Of a DNA stretch of 35,013 nucleotides, positions 8,010-14,938 are shown piece after piece. The notes beneath the pieces are model-generated. The model ran no database searches. It saw nothing but the letters and a program-made list of their open reading frames with translations, and was not told where the DNA came from. The position numbers and the translations under genes are program-made. How positions within the stretch are numbered: position 1 is the first letter of the stretch; each line of letters starts with the position of its first letter. Location of the stretch: positions 148,953-183,965 of the forward strand of contig DDRT01000020.1 of NCBI GenBank assembly GCA_002343185.1. Reading direction: 5' to 3'. Source of the stretch: Deltaproteobacteria bacterium UBA2409. GTDB taxonomy: Bacteria > Bdellovibrionota_C > UBA2361 > DDRT01.

Positions 8010-9176
8010 TTAATCCCATCTCTCACTAGTATCAGGAATCGTATAGCTGATCACACACCCAGCTTTTAGATTTACAACAACCTTAGTGTTGTTAGGATAC
8101 CCTGAGCCAGCCTTTTCGAATCTGTAATGTTCCCTATTTCCGTTAGCAACTGATGAAAGCCATCCAGTTTCATCGAGAGAGTCTTTAACAAGTTTAACAG
8201 AGCTAATTTTTCCTGTTAATGAGGAGGGAAGTAACACTACTAATTTACCAGTAGTATCCGAAACTGGCTTCCATAGAAATCCTTCATTCCCGTCACTTGG
8301 AGATCTGCTTTCATTTGAGCAGGAGCCTCCACCTTCGCTGAAGGAATTAATATTAATACTATCTACAGGTATTCCTTCAGGTAGAGCTAACGATCTTGAT
8401 GCCCCGGACCTTGGATTAATAATTTCAAAGCCATCGTTCGATTGTATTGCTATTTCCTCGCCATCACTTGGTAGAAAATCACCAACAATTGCTGTCCCAG
8501 TTGCTGATATAGCTCTTCTTTTGAATGGTCGCCCGTCACGCCTAATTAAAAATATTTTAGATTTAGTTTCATCTGTCTCGATAAAAGCAAAAAGGTCCTT
8601 TCCATTTTTTTGTTTAACTGGAAGTGGAGCATTTGTAAAAGTTTTTCTAAGACCGATCGTACTACTCGAGCCTGTTAATATATCACGGACAAGAATTCTA
8701 TTTCCTCTAAGAACTGCAACATAGTCTCTTGTTCCATCTAAATTTACAAAGAATGGTTTGTCGGATGCCCTAACTCCAAGCTTCGTTTTTCCTACACCTC
8801 TGGCAACCCAAACCATATTCTTACCCTTAATCCTTAGTGGATCATGGATTCCGTCACCATTAAAATCTCCGCCACCAACTAGAATATCTTTTCGTTTTCC
8901 ATGAGTTACGGTTTCAACTTCACCATTTTGGTCTCTAATTTCCCATTGAATATCATCACCTTCTTTGACTAATGCTATATTTCCTTCATTCCAAGCTCCA
9001 GGCATTAGATGATCCCCAAGCTTCCCAAAACTATTAATTGATGCTGAAAGCTCTCCTTCCGGTGTATAAAACTTCCAAGAGAGATCGCTGTTTGACTCAA
9101 TAGTTACTAAAATTATAGAAGAGCTTTGAGCAAATGAAATGGAAACAAAAATAAGTATATTAAGCAGCAAAAACAT
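8010..9176 (-). CDS. Secreted protein with FG-GAP/VCBS-like segment
   Basis: A 388-residue protein with a clear N-terminal signal peptide (MFLLLNILIFVSISFAQ, probable cleavage after about residue 16). The mature part is rich in beta-forming sequence and contains VGGGDFNGDGIHDPLRIKG (around residues 100-118), which resembles an FG-GAP/VCBS calcium-binding loop of beta-propellers. Further weak repeats such as IVGDFLPSDGEEIAIQS follow, compatible with a small propeller. The C-terminal part has a cysteine in GGGSCSNES and another in AGCVISY. No enzymatic motif was seen. It is divergent from rsmE (51-base gap) and convergent with adk. Function unknown; exported or outer-membrane-associated location is inferred. 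Confidence 0.75.
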   Translation of the reverse strand: MFLLLNILIFVSISFAQSSSIILVTIESNSDLSWKFYTPEGELSASINSFGKLGDHLMPGAWNEGNIALVKEGDDIQWEIRDQNGEVETVTHGKRKDILVGGGDFNGDGIHDPLRIKGKNMVWVARGVGKTKLGVRASDKPFFVNLDGTRDYVAVLRGNRILVRDILTGSSSTIGLRKTFTNAPLPVKQKNGKDLFAFIETDETKSKIFLIRRDGRPFKRRAISATGTAIVGDFLPSDGEEIAIQSNDGFEIINPRSGASRSLALPEGIPVDSININSFSEGGGSCSNESRSPSDGNEGFLWKPVSDTTGKLVVLLPSSLTGKISSVKLVKDSLDETGWLSSVANGNREHYRFEKAGSGYPNNTKVVVNLKAGCVISYTIPDTSERWD

Positions 9177-9227
9177 AAAAAAACCTCTTACTGAGTATAA
9201 AAGTTTTAATCAAAGTGCGCCATAACT

Positions 9228-9878
9228 ATGAATGCTCTTATAGTTCATTCAGACGAAATTTATGGGGATCTGATAAAAATTCCTAAAATAAGAGTAGCTC
9301 AAGGAATAGGGTTCGAGCTCCCAGTTTCGATACTAGGAGGAGAACGATTCTGGGGTAGAATTGAAGATGAAAGGAATGAGGTAGTTATAATCAGGCTTCT
9401 AAAAAAATTACCTCCCTTAGAAAGGCTTGATGTAACACTGATGGTTGGCCTTTCAAGGCCACAGACTATAAAAAAGGTCTTAGCAGTTGCTGTTCAAACC
9501 GGAGTCAAAAAACTTTGCTTTGTTAAGACAGAACGAGGTGAAAAGAGCTATTTATCTGCTAATATTCTTAAAAATCTAGAGATTGAAGTTATAAAATCTC
9601 TCGAACAAACTGGTGATTCACATGGCCCAGATATAAAAATATACAAATCACTTCCAGAGTTTCTCAAAAATGAAACAAGCATAAATGGGATTCTTTTCAC
9701 ACCTGACGGAGATTCAACCGAAAGTATTAAAACTCCAAGTTTGCTAAGTGTAGGTCCAGAAGCAGGATTTAGTGAATCAGAAGTGGCAATGATGAAAGAT
9801 TTCAAAAAAATTAAACTTTCTGATCGGGTTCTAAGGGTAGAGATAGCTGTTGCGATGGCTATAGGGAAAGTTTATTAG
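9228..9878 (+). CDS. rsmE: 16S rRNA (uracil-1498-N3)-methyltransferase family protein
   Basis: RsmE methylates U1498 of 16S rRNA using S-adenosylmethionine and is a SPOUT (trefoil knot) enzyme. The 216-residue product, a little shorter than the usual approximately 240, shows the C-terminal SAM-binding knot: LLSVGPEAGFSESEV and LSDRVLRVEIAVAMAIG, equivalent to the family's GPEGGF and LG-RILR-ETA motifs. The middle has the family-like VAVQTGVKKLCFVKTERGEKS and SLEQTGDSHGPDI segments. The replacement of ETA by EIA and the short N-terminal barrel are mild oddities. It is followed after 11 bases by the convergent glycosyltransferase. Confidence 0.85.
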   Translation: MNALIVHSDEIYGDLIKIPKIRVAQGIGFELPVSILGGERFWGRIEDERNEVVIIRLLKKLPPLERLDVTLMVGLSRPQTIKKVLAVAVQTGVKKLCFVKTERGEKSYLSANILKNLEIEVIKSLEQTGDSHGPDIKIYKSLPEFLKNETSINGILFTPDGDSTESIKTPSLLSVGPEAGFSESEVAMMKDFKKIKLSDRVLRVEIAVAMAIGKVY

Positions 9879-9889
9879 GGGGATAATTT

Positions 9890-11056
9890 TTAAACTTGGG
9901 GGTCAGGCCTCCCGACCCAAGTTATAATCTCTTCATAAATTATTTTCACATTTTTAAAGAATGCTTCTCTCGAATATTTCCGAGCTACTAATTCCTTTGC
10001 GACTTGCGCTTTATCCTTATCATTCAAAGCATCCATTATAGCATTTGCAAAATCTTTTGGGGTTGGATCTCCTAAGTAACATTCCTTATCAGTGACGATC
10101 TGGGTATGACTTTCAATTTTAGTAGCTACCAAGGGCTTTCCAGAGTCAAGGTATGAATAAAGCTTCATTGGAGTGTTCTCTCCAGAGATCCTTGGAGATG
10201 CAACAACGTCCACTTCAAGGAAATAATCAGCTAGTGATGAAGAGGGTCTTGGCCCAAGAAAGTGAACATTCTGGGATATTTCAAGAGAGAATGTTATCTC
10301 TCGGTAATGAGAGATATGATCGTTCCTTCCACCTATTAATACAAAATGCACATTAGGGCTATGATTAGTAACAATCTTAGCGGACTCTAGTAAGAGATCT
10401 ATCCCTTGATATTCTTCAAGATTGCCAACATAAAGAACTATTTTCTTACTTTTATCAAGGTCTAGCGATTCTCTTATCTCAGTTTTTCCACTTGGAGATT
10501 CAAGTAGTGAAATGTCAGTTAAGAGAAAAGTATTCTTTGCGCCACATTTTTTTGCATACTCAACAAGAGCTGGACAAACTCCAACAACTGCAAGTGCGTT
10601 TTTAATTGAATACTTTTCTATTCCTTCAAGAAAGAATCGTACGAATCCAAGCAATCTCCAACGGGTTACAGCCTGTTCAACTACCCTTGAATCCATATCA
10701 AAAACAAAATTCGTTTTATGTAGAGGTTTTAAAATTGCAGACATGAAACATGCCTCCTCAATGCAATGAAGAACATCAGGTCTTTGTTTTATAAAAATCT
10801 TTATGGCTGAAAATAAGAAAAATAGATCCAGGAGAAGTTTCTTTAAGGAGATCCCAGGTTTAACACCATAAAGAAATGATGGCGCCCAGGATCTATGATG
10901 CACTCCAGGGACAGCAATATCTTCACCTTCAAAATATGTGAGTAGATGAACTTCGAGGTCAGGAATCTTTGAGAGTGCCTCTAATAAAAGTCTAACAGCA
11001 ATCGGAGTGCCTCGTTCCTGATAAAAAGGTTGTGGAGCTAAAACTAGAATCTTCAA
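9890..11056 (-). CDS. Glycosyltransferase, GT4-like (GT-B fold)
   Basis: Likely transfers a sugar from a nucleotide-sugar donor to an envelope glycan or lipid acceptor at the inner membrane. N-terminal KILVLAPQPFYQERGTPIAVRLLLEAL is typical of GT4 proteins; the C-terminal Rossmann domain has VLYVGNLEEYQGIDLLLES and GENTPMKLYSYLDSGKPLVATKI, matching the donor-binding E-x7-E region. A TTG at 11056 gives the family-like start MKILVLAPQP; an upstream in-frame TTG at 11095 would add 13 residues. No strong ribosome-binding site decides between them. The last nine codons (WVGRPDPQV) lie entirely inside a REP-like palindrome, so the natural C-terminus appears to have been replaced. Substrate unknown. 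Confidence 0.85.
   Translation of the reverse strand: MKILVLAPQPFYQERGTPIAVRLLLEALSKIPDLEVHLLTYFEGEDIAVPGVHHRSWAPSFLYGVKPGISLKKLLLDLFFLFSAIKIFIKQRPDVLHCIEEACFMSAILKPLHKTNFVFDMDSRVVEQAVTRWRLLGFVRFFLEGIEKYSIKNALAVVGVCPALVEYAKKCGAKNTFLLTDISLLESPSGKTEIRESLDLDKSKKIVLYVGNLEEYQGIDLLLESAKIVTNHSPNVHFVLIGGRNDHISHYREITFSLEISQNVHFLGPRPSSSLADYFLEVDVVASPRISGENTPMKLYSYLDSGKPLVATKIESHTQIVTDKECYLGDPTPKDFANAIMDALNDKDKAQVAKELVARKYSREAFFKNVKIIYEEIITWVGRPDPQV
9893..9923. repeat. REP-like palindrome, copy 1 (short form)
   Basis: A 31-base palindrome with outer arms AACTTGGG and CCCAAGTT and an inner GGTCAGGCCTCCCGA. Its first 16 bases are identical to the minus strand of copy 3 at 28879-28894, and its second half matches the other end of copy 3 with one mismatch. 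It lies between convergent rsmE and the glycosyltransferase, where it may also act as a terminator, and it overlaps the 3' end of the latter gene. Confidence 0.75.
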
Positions 11057-11114
11057 ACGCCAGTGGAGTTTAGGGGAGAGGCGAATAAAAACCAAGGAGA
11101 CAAAACTTAAGACA

Positions 11115-11194
11115 AAATAGTTAATAATATCAAGTGCTTAGTTGTCTGCGAAAATTCACTAATGAATTCCCCCAAATATGCCGATTAACTATTT
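11115..11194. promoter_or_regulatory. 11-bp inverted repeat in the glycosyltransferase/fliL divergent spacer
   Basis: AAATAGTTAAT at 11115-11125 is repeated as its perfect complement ATTAACTATTT at 11184-11194, with 58 bases between. The right arm ends 3 bases before the fliL-like ATG and covers the place where a ribosome-binding site would be; no Shine-Dalgarno is visible. It may be an operator pair or an RNA stem that occludes initiation. The region is A+T-rich, so chance cannot be excluded. Confidence 0.35.
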
Positions 11195-11197
11195 GAT

Positions 11198-11758
11198 ATG
11201 GCAAAAGAAGAAGAACCAAAAGAGGGCGAAGAGGCGGCTCCAAAGAAAGGGAAAAAGAAAATAGTTCTCTTTGCAGGAATAGGGGTAGTAGTTCTTATTC
11301 TTGCACTGGCAGTTCCGATGCTGCTTGGCGGAGGAGATAAAGAAGAAGTAATTGAAGAACCACTCCCAGAGTATAAGTTAGCAAAGTTTGACACATTTAT
11401 TGTAAATCTCTCAGAGCAAAAGAGTTTTCTTAAAGTAACTCTTCTTCTTGAATATGACTTAACTGCTCTAATTAGAGTAACCACTCCAAAAGGAGGAAAA
11501 GGCGGAGGTCATGGAGGTGGAGGGGCAGGAGGTGCTGCAGCTGATCCAACCGCAATGCCACCACAATTTTTCGAGAAAGAACCAATTCTTAAGGATGCAG
11601 TAATCAGAGTTTTGTCTGCTAAGAAGGTTGCTGAAGTTTTAACTGTTGATGGTAAAGATCAGATAAAAGAAGAGCTGATTGAAGCTTTAAACGAAGCTCT
11701 TGGTTATGAGGAGCCTGTAGTAACAAATATATACTTTGCTGAATATATAGTTCAATAA
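11198..11758 (+). CDS. fliL: FliL-family flagellar basal-body-associated protein (orphan)
   Basis: FliL surrounds the flagellar stator in the inner membrane and supports torque generation. The 186-residue product has a charged cytoplasmic tail (residues 1-21), one transmembrane segment (about 22-43, IVLFAGIGVVVLILALAVPML), then the periplasmic FliL domain: PEYKLAKFDTFIVNLSEQKSFLKVTLLLEYD, EKEPILKDAVIRVLSAK and IKEELIEALNEAL ending in VTNIYFAEYIVQ. A glycine/alanine-rich insertion (about residues 97-121) interrupts the domain. No other flagellar gene is nearby; the neighbours are a DUF922 protein and a MazG-like protein that overlap it in series. The family assignment is firm, but a flagellar role in this context is inferred. 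Confidence 0.85.
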   Translation: MAKEEEPKEGEEAAPKKGKKKIVLFAGIGVVVLILALAVPMLLGGGDKEEVIEEPLPEYKLAKFDTFIVNLSEQKSFLKVTLLLEYDLTALIRVTTPKGGKGGGHGGGGAGGAAADPTAMPPQFFEKEPILKDAVIRVLSAKKVAEVLTVDGKDQIKEELIEALNEALGYEEPVVTNIYFAEYIVQ

Positions 11759-12255
11759 TGCTTTCATATTTGATGGCTGCACTAATAGGCGGAATATCGA
11801 TAAGCTATGAGATCAAGCCATATAAAGTCCAAGGTGAAAATCTTACTGAGGTTTTAGAAAGCATTAATAAAAATGGCCCAAAGGATCAGTTTGGGGTTCA
11901 AAGACATGCATATGCCGGGTGGGATATTCGGTGGTCTTGGAAGAAAGACTTTTCAGATCCTAAAGTAACGGTAAAATTATCCCTTACACATCCTGCCTGG
12001 GATGGTAATTGCACTGAATGGGGAAGATATACTGCAGCTTTAATCGAGCACGAGATGAACCATTTAAGCCATGCTTTGGAAACTGCTAGAAAAATTAAAG
12101 ATACGATAGAGAACTCAAAAGGTCTTACAGAAAAGGCACTAAACATTAAATTGCACCATCTTTTGCAGAAAAATAGAGAGTTTGATCTACATTACGATAA
12201 AGATACTAAAAACGGCCGGGCTGAGGGAGTATTATTAGATACTGATGCGTGCTAA
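11758..12255 (+). CDS. DUF922-like protein with HExxH motif
   Basis: A 165-residue protein resembling the DUF922 family, described as predicted secreted zinc-dependent proteases. Visible features: a short hydrophobic N-terminus (residues 1-16) that may be a signal segment; YKVQGENLTEVLESINKNGP, which matches the start of DUF922 domains; WDIRWSWKK; and the metal-binding motif HEMNH at about residues 98-102 in a helix (ALIEHEMNHLSHALETA). Cysteines at GNCTEW and at the extreme C-terminus may form a disulphide. Its ATG overlaps the fliL stop by one base (TAATG), and its end overlaps the next gene by 7 bases. Protease activity is suggested by the motif only. Confidence 0.7.
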   Translation: MLSYLMAALIGGISISYEIKPYKVQGENLTEVLESINKNGPKDQFGVQRHAYAGWDIRWSWKKDFSDPKVTVKLSLTHPAWDGNCTEWGRYTAALIEHEMNHLSHALETARKIKDTIENSKGLTEKALNIKLHHLLQKNREFDLHYDKDTKNGRAEGVLLDTDAC

Positions 12256-12818
12256 AAGTCTCCTTTATGAATGGAGATAAGGTAGTAAAATTTATAAAAC
12301 TCTCTGGAAGAGAGATATCGGAAAATTGCAATTTTGGCTCAGAAAAGGACAGAGAGCTTGGAGCGCAGCTTCTTCTCTCTGAGCTCTTAGAGTACATAAT
12401 TAAAGGTCTCGGAGTATCACTAACGATCGATGGTACTGAAATAAAAGACCCTGAATCGGTTAAATATAAATCCATAAGATCACCTGACAAGATTGAAGCA
12501 TTAGATGGCTTAGCAGATGTTGCTTATACACTTTGGTGGAATGCCTTAACCTTTGGCCTACCTGTTGCAGAAGCATATGATATGGTGTGCGATAATAACC
12601 TTGAGAAATTCGTAAAACTCTCTAGTTGGAATTCTGGAAGCCGTGAACTAAATAAAGATGAATGGCACTGTAATCAAGATATCAAATGGCCCGACTCAGT
12701 TGTTAGAGTAGTCTCAGTTCCAGTTGGCACTGAATATTACGCTGTTGGATTTGATGCCAGTGGAAAGGTGAGAAAACCATCGAGCTACAAAAGTATCGAT
12801 CTTTCAAGTCTGCTTTGA
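12249..12818 (+). CDS. MazG/HisE-like nucleotide pyrophosphohydrolase superfamily protein
   Basis: A 189-residue protein that fits the all-alpha NTP pyrophosphohydrolase fold. LLLSELLEYI (about residues 41-50) supplies the E-x2-E metal-binding pattern, and LDGLADVAYTLWWNALTFGLPVAEAYDMVCDNNLEKF supplies the second-helix D and the conserved V-x3-N-x2-K end. The C-terminal FDASGKVRKPSSYKSIDL resembles the DGKV-KP-Y-PPDL tail seen in some members. The predicted reaction is hydrolysis of a nucleotide triphosphate or similar compound to the monophosphate and pyrophosphate; the substrate is unknown. The start is a GTG overlapping the previous gene by 7 bases; an ATG at 12267 is an alternative. The 3' end overlaps the convergent DUF971 gene by 15 bases. 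Confidence 0.6.
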   Translation: MLKVSFMNGDKVVKFIKLSGREISENCNFGSEKDRELGAQLLLSELLEYIIKGLGVSLTIDGTEIKDPESVKYKSIRSPDKIEALDGLADVAYTLWWNALTFGLPVAEAYDMVCDNNLEKFVKLSSWNSGSRELNKDEWHCNQDIKWPDSVVRVVSVPVGTEYYAVGFDASGKVRKPSSYKSIDLSSLL

Positions 12819-13148
12819 TAGCTCCAATAGATACGGGTAAGTATAAATTCCTGTACTATGACCATCTCCCCAAGCGATTGAAATAGCATAAGTTCCTACT
12901 GCTGAGACTGATTGTAAGCTAAGAGACTCGTCTTTTGTATGTTCTACAATTTTTAGTTTAGAGTGCTTACTTGTCAGGGGCTTTGAGTGGGTTGTATCGC
13001 CTCGTTGCTCCTTACAAAGAGCACAGGGGCAGAGTTCCCTTAGGGTCTTACTTGATAATGTTACAATTTCCCCGTTTTCCCAGGTTATCCTCAAAGAGGC
13101 TTCATTTAGACGCTTAATTTCGGTCGGTTTACTGTTTAAAGGTACCAT
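12804..13148 (-). CDS. DUF971 domain protein (gamma-butyrobetaine-hydroxylase-like N-terminal domain)
   Basis: A 114-residue single-domain protein. LRITWENGEIVTLSSKTLRELCPCALCKEQ is the diagnostic DUF971 pattern, including the CPCALC cysteine cluster that probably binds a metal or iron-sulphur cluster. The C-terminal VGTYAISIAWGDGHSTGIYTYPYLLEL matches the family's second conserved block (W-DGH--GIY). DUF971 proteins are often encoded near Fe-S assembly or Mrp genes; none is present here. The ATG at 13148 gives a sensible N-terminus. It is convergent and overlapping with the MazG-like gene. Confidence 0.85.
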   Translation of the reverse strand: MVPLNSKPTEIKRLNEASLRITWENGEIVTLSSKTLRELCPCALCKEQRGDTTHSKPLTSKHSKLKIVEHTKDESLSLQSVSAVGTYAISIAWGDGHSTGIYTYPYLLELSKQT

Positions 13149-13183
13149 ATCAAAGCTCTAGAAATCACCTAATTGTCTCTACC

Positions 13184-13351
13184 ACCCCTCAGGGGTCGAT
13201 TTTCGGAGAAAATCGGGGGTGAAAGCAAGTAACCGTTTAAAAAATCTACAAAGCCGATCAGGCTTTGACCACCAGAATTGCCTAAAATTCTAATTATCAT
13301 CTACTAAAGCCTCTAAATACACTATAAGTTCGAATACTTTAAACGGTTACT
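13184..13351. promoter_or_regulatory. Structured spacer upstream of the HEAT-repeat kinase gene
   Basis: The 247-base divergent spacer 13149-13395 holds no gene I can support but contains three structures. ACCCC-TCA-GGGGT is a small hairpin at 13184-13196. CGATTTTC-GGA-GAAAATCG is a perfect 8-bp hairpin at 13197-13215. AGTAACCGTTTAAA at 13228-13241 is the exact reverse complement of 13338-13351, a 14-bp inverted repeat spanning 124 bases. The right arm ends 44 bases before the kinase ATG, a suitable place for an operator. A weak -10-like TATAAA lies at about 13382-13387. The protein that would bind is unknown. Confidence 0.45.
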
Positions 13352-13395
13352 CGGTCGGTTTCATAAGAACTCAATCTTGGTTATAAATTGTTCTA

Positions 13396-14901
13396 ATGGA
13401 GCGCACCATTGGAAAGTACGAAATTATCAGCACTGTTGGAAGGGGCTCCATGGGGGTTGTCTATAAGGCAAAAGACCCGGAGATTGGCCGAACAGTAGCG
13501 GTTAAAGTTTTAAGAACCAAAGCAGGAAATAATGCATTTAGTTCTGATGCAGCATTAGAAAGGTTCAAAATTGAAGCAAGATCCGCTGGCAACTTAAGAC
13601 ATCCAAACATAGTCACTATTTTCGAAGTTAACACTGAAGTAGATCCACCATTTATTGTAATGGATTACTTAGAAGGTGAGGTACTAGAAAGTTTAATAAA
13701 AGATCGTGGAAGAATCTCTCCAGAGCATACAATCGAAATAGTTAAAAAGGTTGCTGAAGGGCTAGACTACGCCCACGCAAAAGGAGTTATTCATAAGGAT
13801 ATAAAGCCTAGTAACATTCTATGCACTAAATCTGGTGAAGTGTGTATTTTAGATTTCGGTGTGGCGGTAGTTGGTGACTCTGCTCAGTCCGAGCTTATCA
13901 TGGGAACCCCTGGCTATATGAGCCCAGAGCAGGTGTTAAACCATGTCCTAAAACCACAGTCAGATCATTTTAGTTTAGCGGTTGTAGCTTTTGAGTGCCT
14001 AACAGGGAAAAGACCTTTTCAGGGTGGATCTTTCAATTCAGTTGTTGGAAATATTTTGTCCGGTAATAAACTTTCTCTTACGGAACTTGCTCCAGAGTTG
14101 CCTTTAGCTTTGGAGCAGGTTTTTGAAGTTGCTTTTTCAAAGAATCCTGAAGAGCGATTTAAAACTGCTAAAGAGTTTGTTACAGAGCTAGCAAAAGCAC
14201 TCTCAGTTCAGGTTCCGATTCTACCTGTGACAAAAAGCACTGATCAGAAATCTTCTGACTCAGATGATATACTCAAAAGAGCTGAACTTCTTAGACGTGA
14301 ACGAGAAAGCCTTTGGGCTGAACAGGGACAGAAAGAAAAGTTTGATTGGGTTAGAGTTGGGTTATTCTTGGCTGGATTTTTATTCCTTACTTTAGGTGTA
14401 ATTCTTGGAGCTAGAATTCTAAAAGAAGCCTCAACAGGAGGTGTCACTCCAAGGCAAGCAGCAGAAAAAAAACTTGAATTGCCCCCTCCCCCTAAGATAG
14501 ATGTTCCAGTAGCTGAACTTGCAACAGATGAACTGCTTGGAGCTTTTGTTGGTGGGACAGAAGAGCAGATTTTAGAGGCTCTTCCCCTTGCTCTTCAAAG
14601 AAAACCAGTAGGTTTACTTGAGGGGCTGAAGATTCTTTTGAATCATGAGTCTTATGTAATTAGAAAAGAAGCTTTAATAACTATTGGTGCACTTAAGGAT
14701 GCACGCGGATTAGATCTCACTATTTCTGCTCTTGAGGACTCTGATGCAAGTGTGAGGCTAAGTGCAGTTAATGCGATTGGTGAGCTCGGGGGATCAAGGG
14801 CAGTTTCATTTCTTAGGAATCATCATAAAAATGAAAGTTCAGATCAAGTAAAAGCAGCTATCGAGCGAGTAGTTGAAAAACTTACAGGGGTCCCGTTTTA
14901 G
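13396..14901 (+). CDS. Hanks-type Ser/Thr protein kinase with transmembrane segment and HEAT-like repeats
   Basis: A 501-residue membrane kinase. Kinase domain (about 8-265): glycine loop GRGSMGVVY at 15-23, ATP lysine K37 in VAVKVL, catalytic loop HKDIKPSN at 133-140, DFG at 153-155 and SPE at 176-178. The catalytic HRD is HKD here, so the usual arginine is lysine; the aspartate and asparagine are kept, so activity is likely. A juxtamembrane charged linker leads to a transmembrane helix at about 320-340 (VGLFLAGFLFLTLGVILGARIL). The C-terminal, presumably periplasmic, part has HEAT/armadillo-like repeats (EALITIGALKDARGLDLTISALEDSDASVRLSAVNAIGELGGSRAVSFL). No PASTA domains. Monocistronic by appearance, with a terminator hairpin after it. 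The signal sensed and targets are unknown. Confidence 0.9.
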   Translation: MERTIGKYEIISTVGRGSMGVVYKAKDPEIGRTVAVKVLRTKAGNNAFSSDAALERFKIEARSAGNLRHPNIVTIFEVNTEVDPPFIVMDYLEGEVLESLIKDRGRISPEHTIEIVKKVAEGLDYAHAKGVIHKDIKPSNILCTKSGEVCILDFGVAVVGDSAQSELIMGTPGYMSPEQVLNHVLKPQSDHFSLAVVAFECLTGKRPFQGGSFNSVVGNILSGNKLSLTELAPELPLALEQVFEVAFSKNPEERFKTAKEFVTELAKALSVQVPILPVTKSTDQKSSDSDDILKRAELLRRERESLWAEQGQKEKFDWVRVGLFLAGFLFLTLGVILGARILKEASTGGVTPRQAAEKKLELPPPPKIDVPVAELATDELLGAFVGGTEEQILEALPLALQRKPVGLLEGLKILLNHESYVIRKEALITIGALKDARGLDLTISALEDSDASVRLSAVNAIGELGGSRAVSFLRNHHKNESSDQVKAAIERVVEKLTGVPF

Positions 14902-14938
14902 AGTGTTAATATATTTTTAGTTTTTGTTTGTCACTTGT

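Noticed and set aside
8000..8014. Palindrome AACCATTTGGTT near the end of the FG-GAP-like gene, similar to a stretch at about 26744
   Set aside because: Short and A+T-rich; the second site matches on one strand only and is not a palindrome, so it is probably chance.
7931..8345. CTTCAGCGAAGG in the adk hairpin and CTTCGCTGAAGG in the FG-GAP-like gene as a repeat family
   Set aside because: The second is coding sequence and the shared part is a short near-palindrome; no larger match.
10153..10769. Plus-strand frames antisense to the glycosyltransferase
   Set aside because: The minus-strand frame carries clear GT-B motifs; the plus-strand translations look random.
13120..13361. Direct repeat TCGGTCGGTTT at 13120-13130 and 13351-13361
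   Set aside because: One copy is coding in the DUF971 gene, and 11 bases in two places is weak without further copies.
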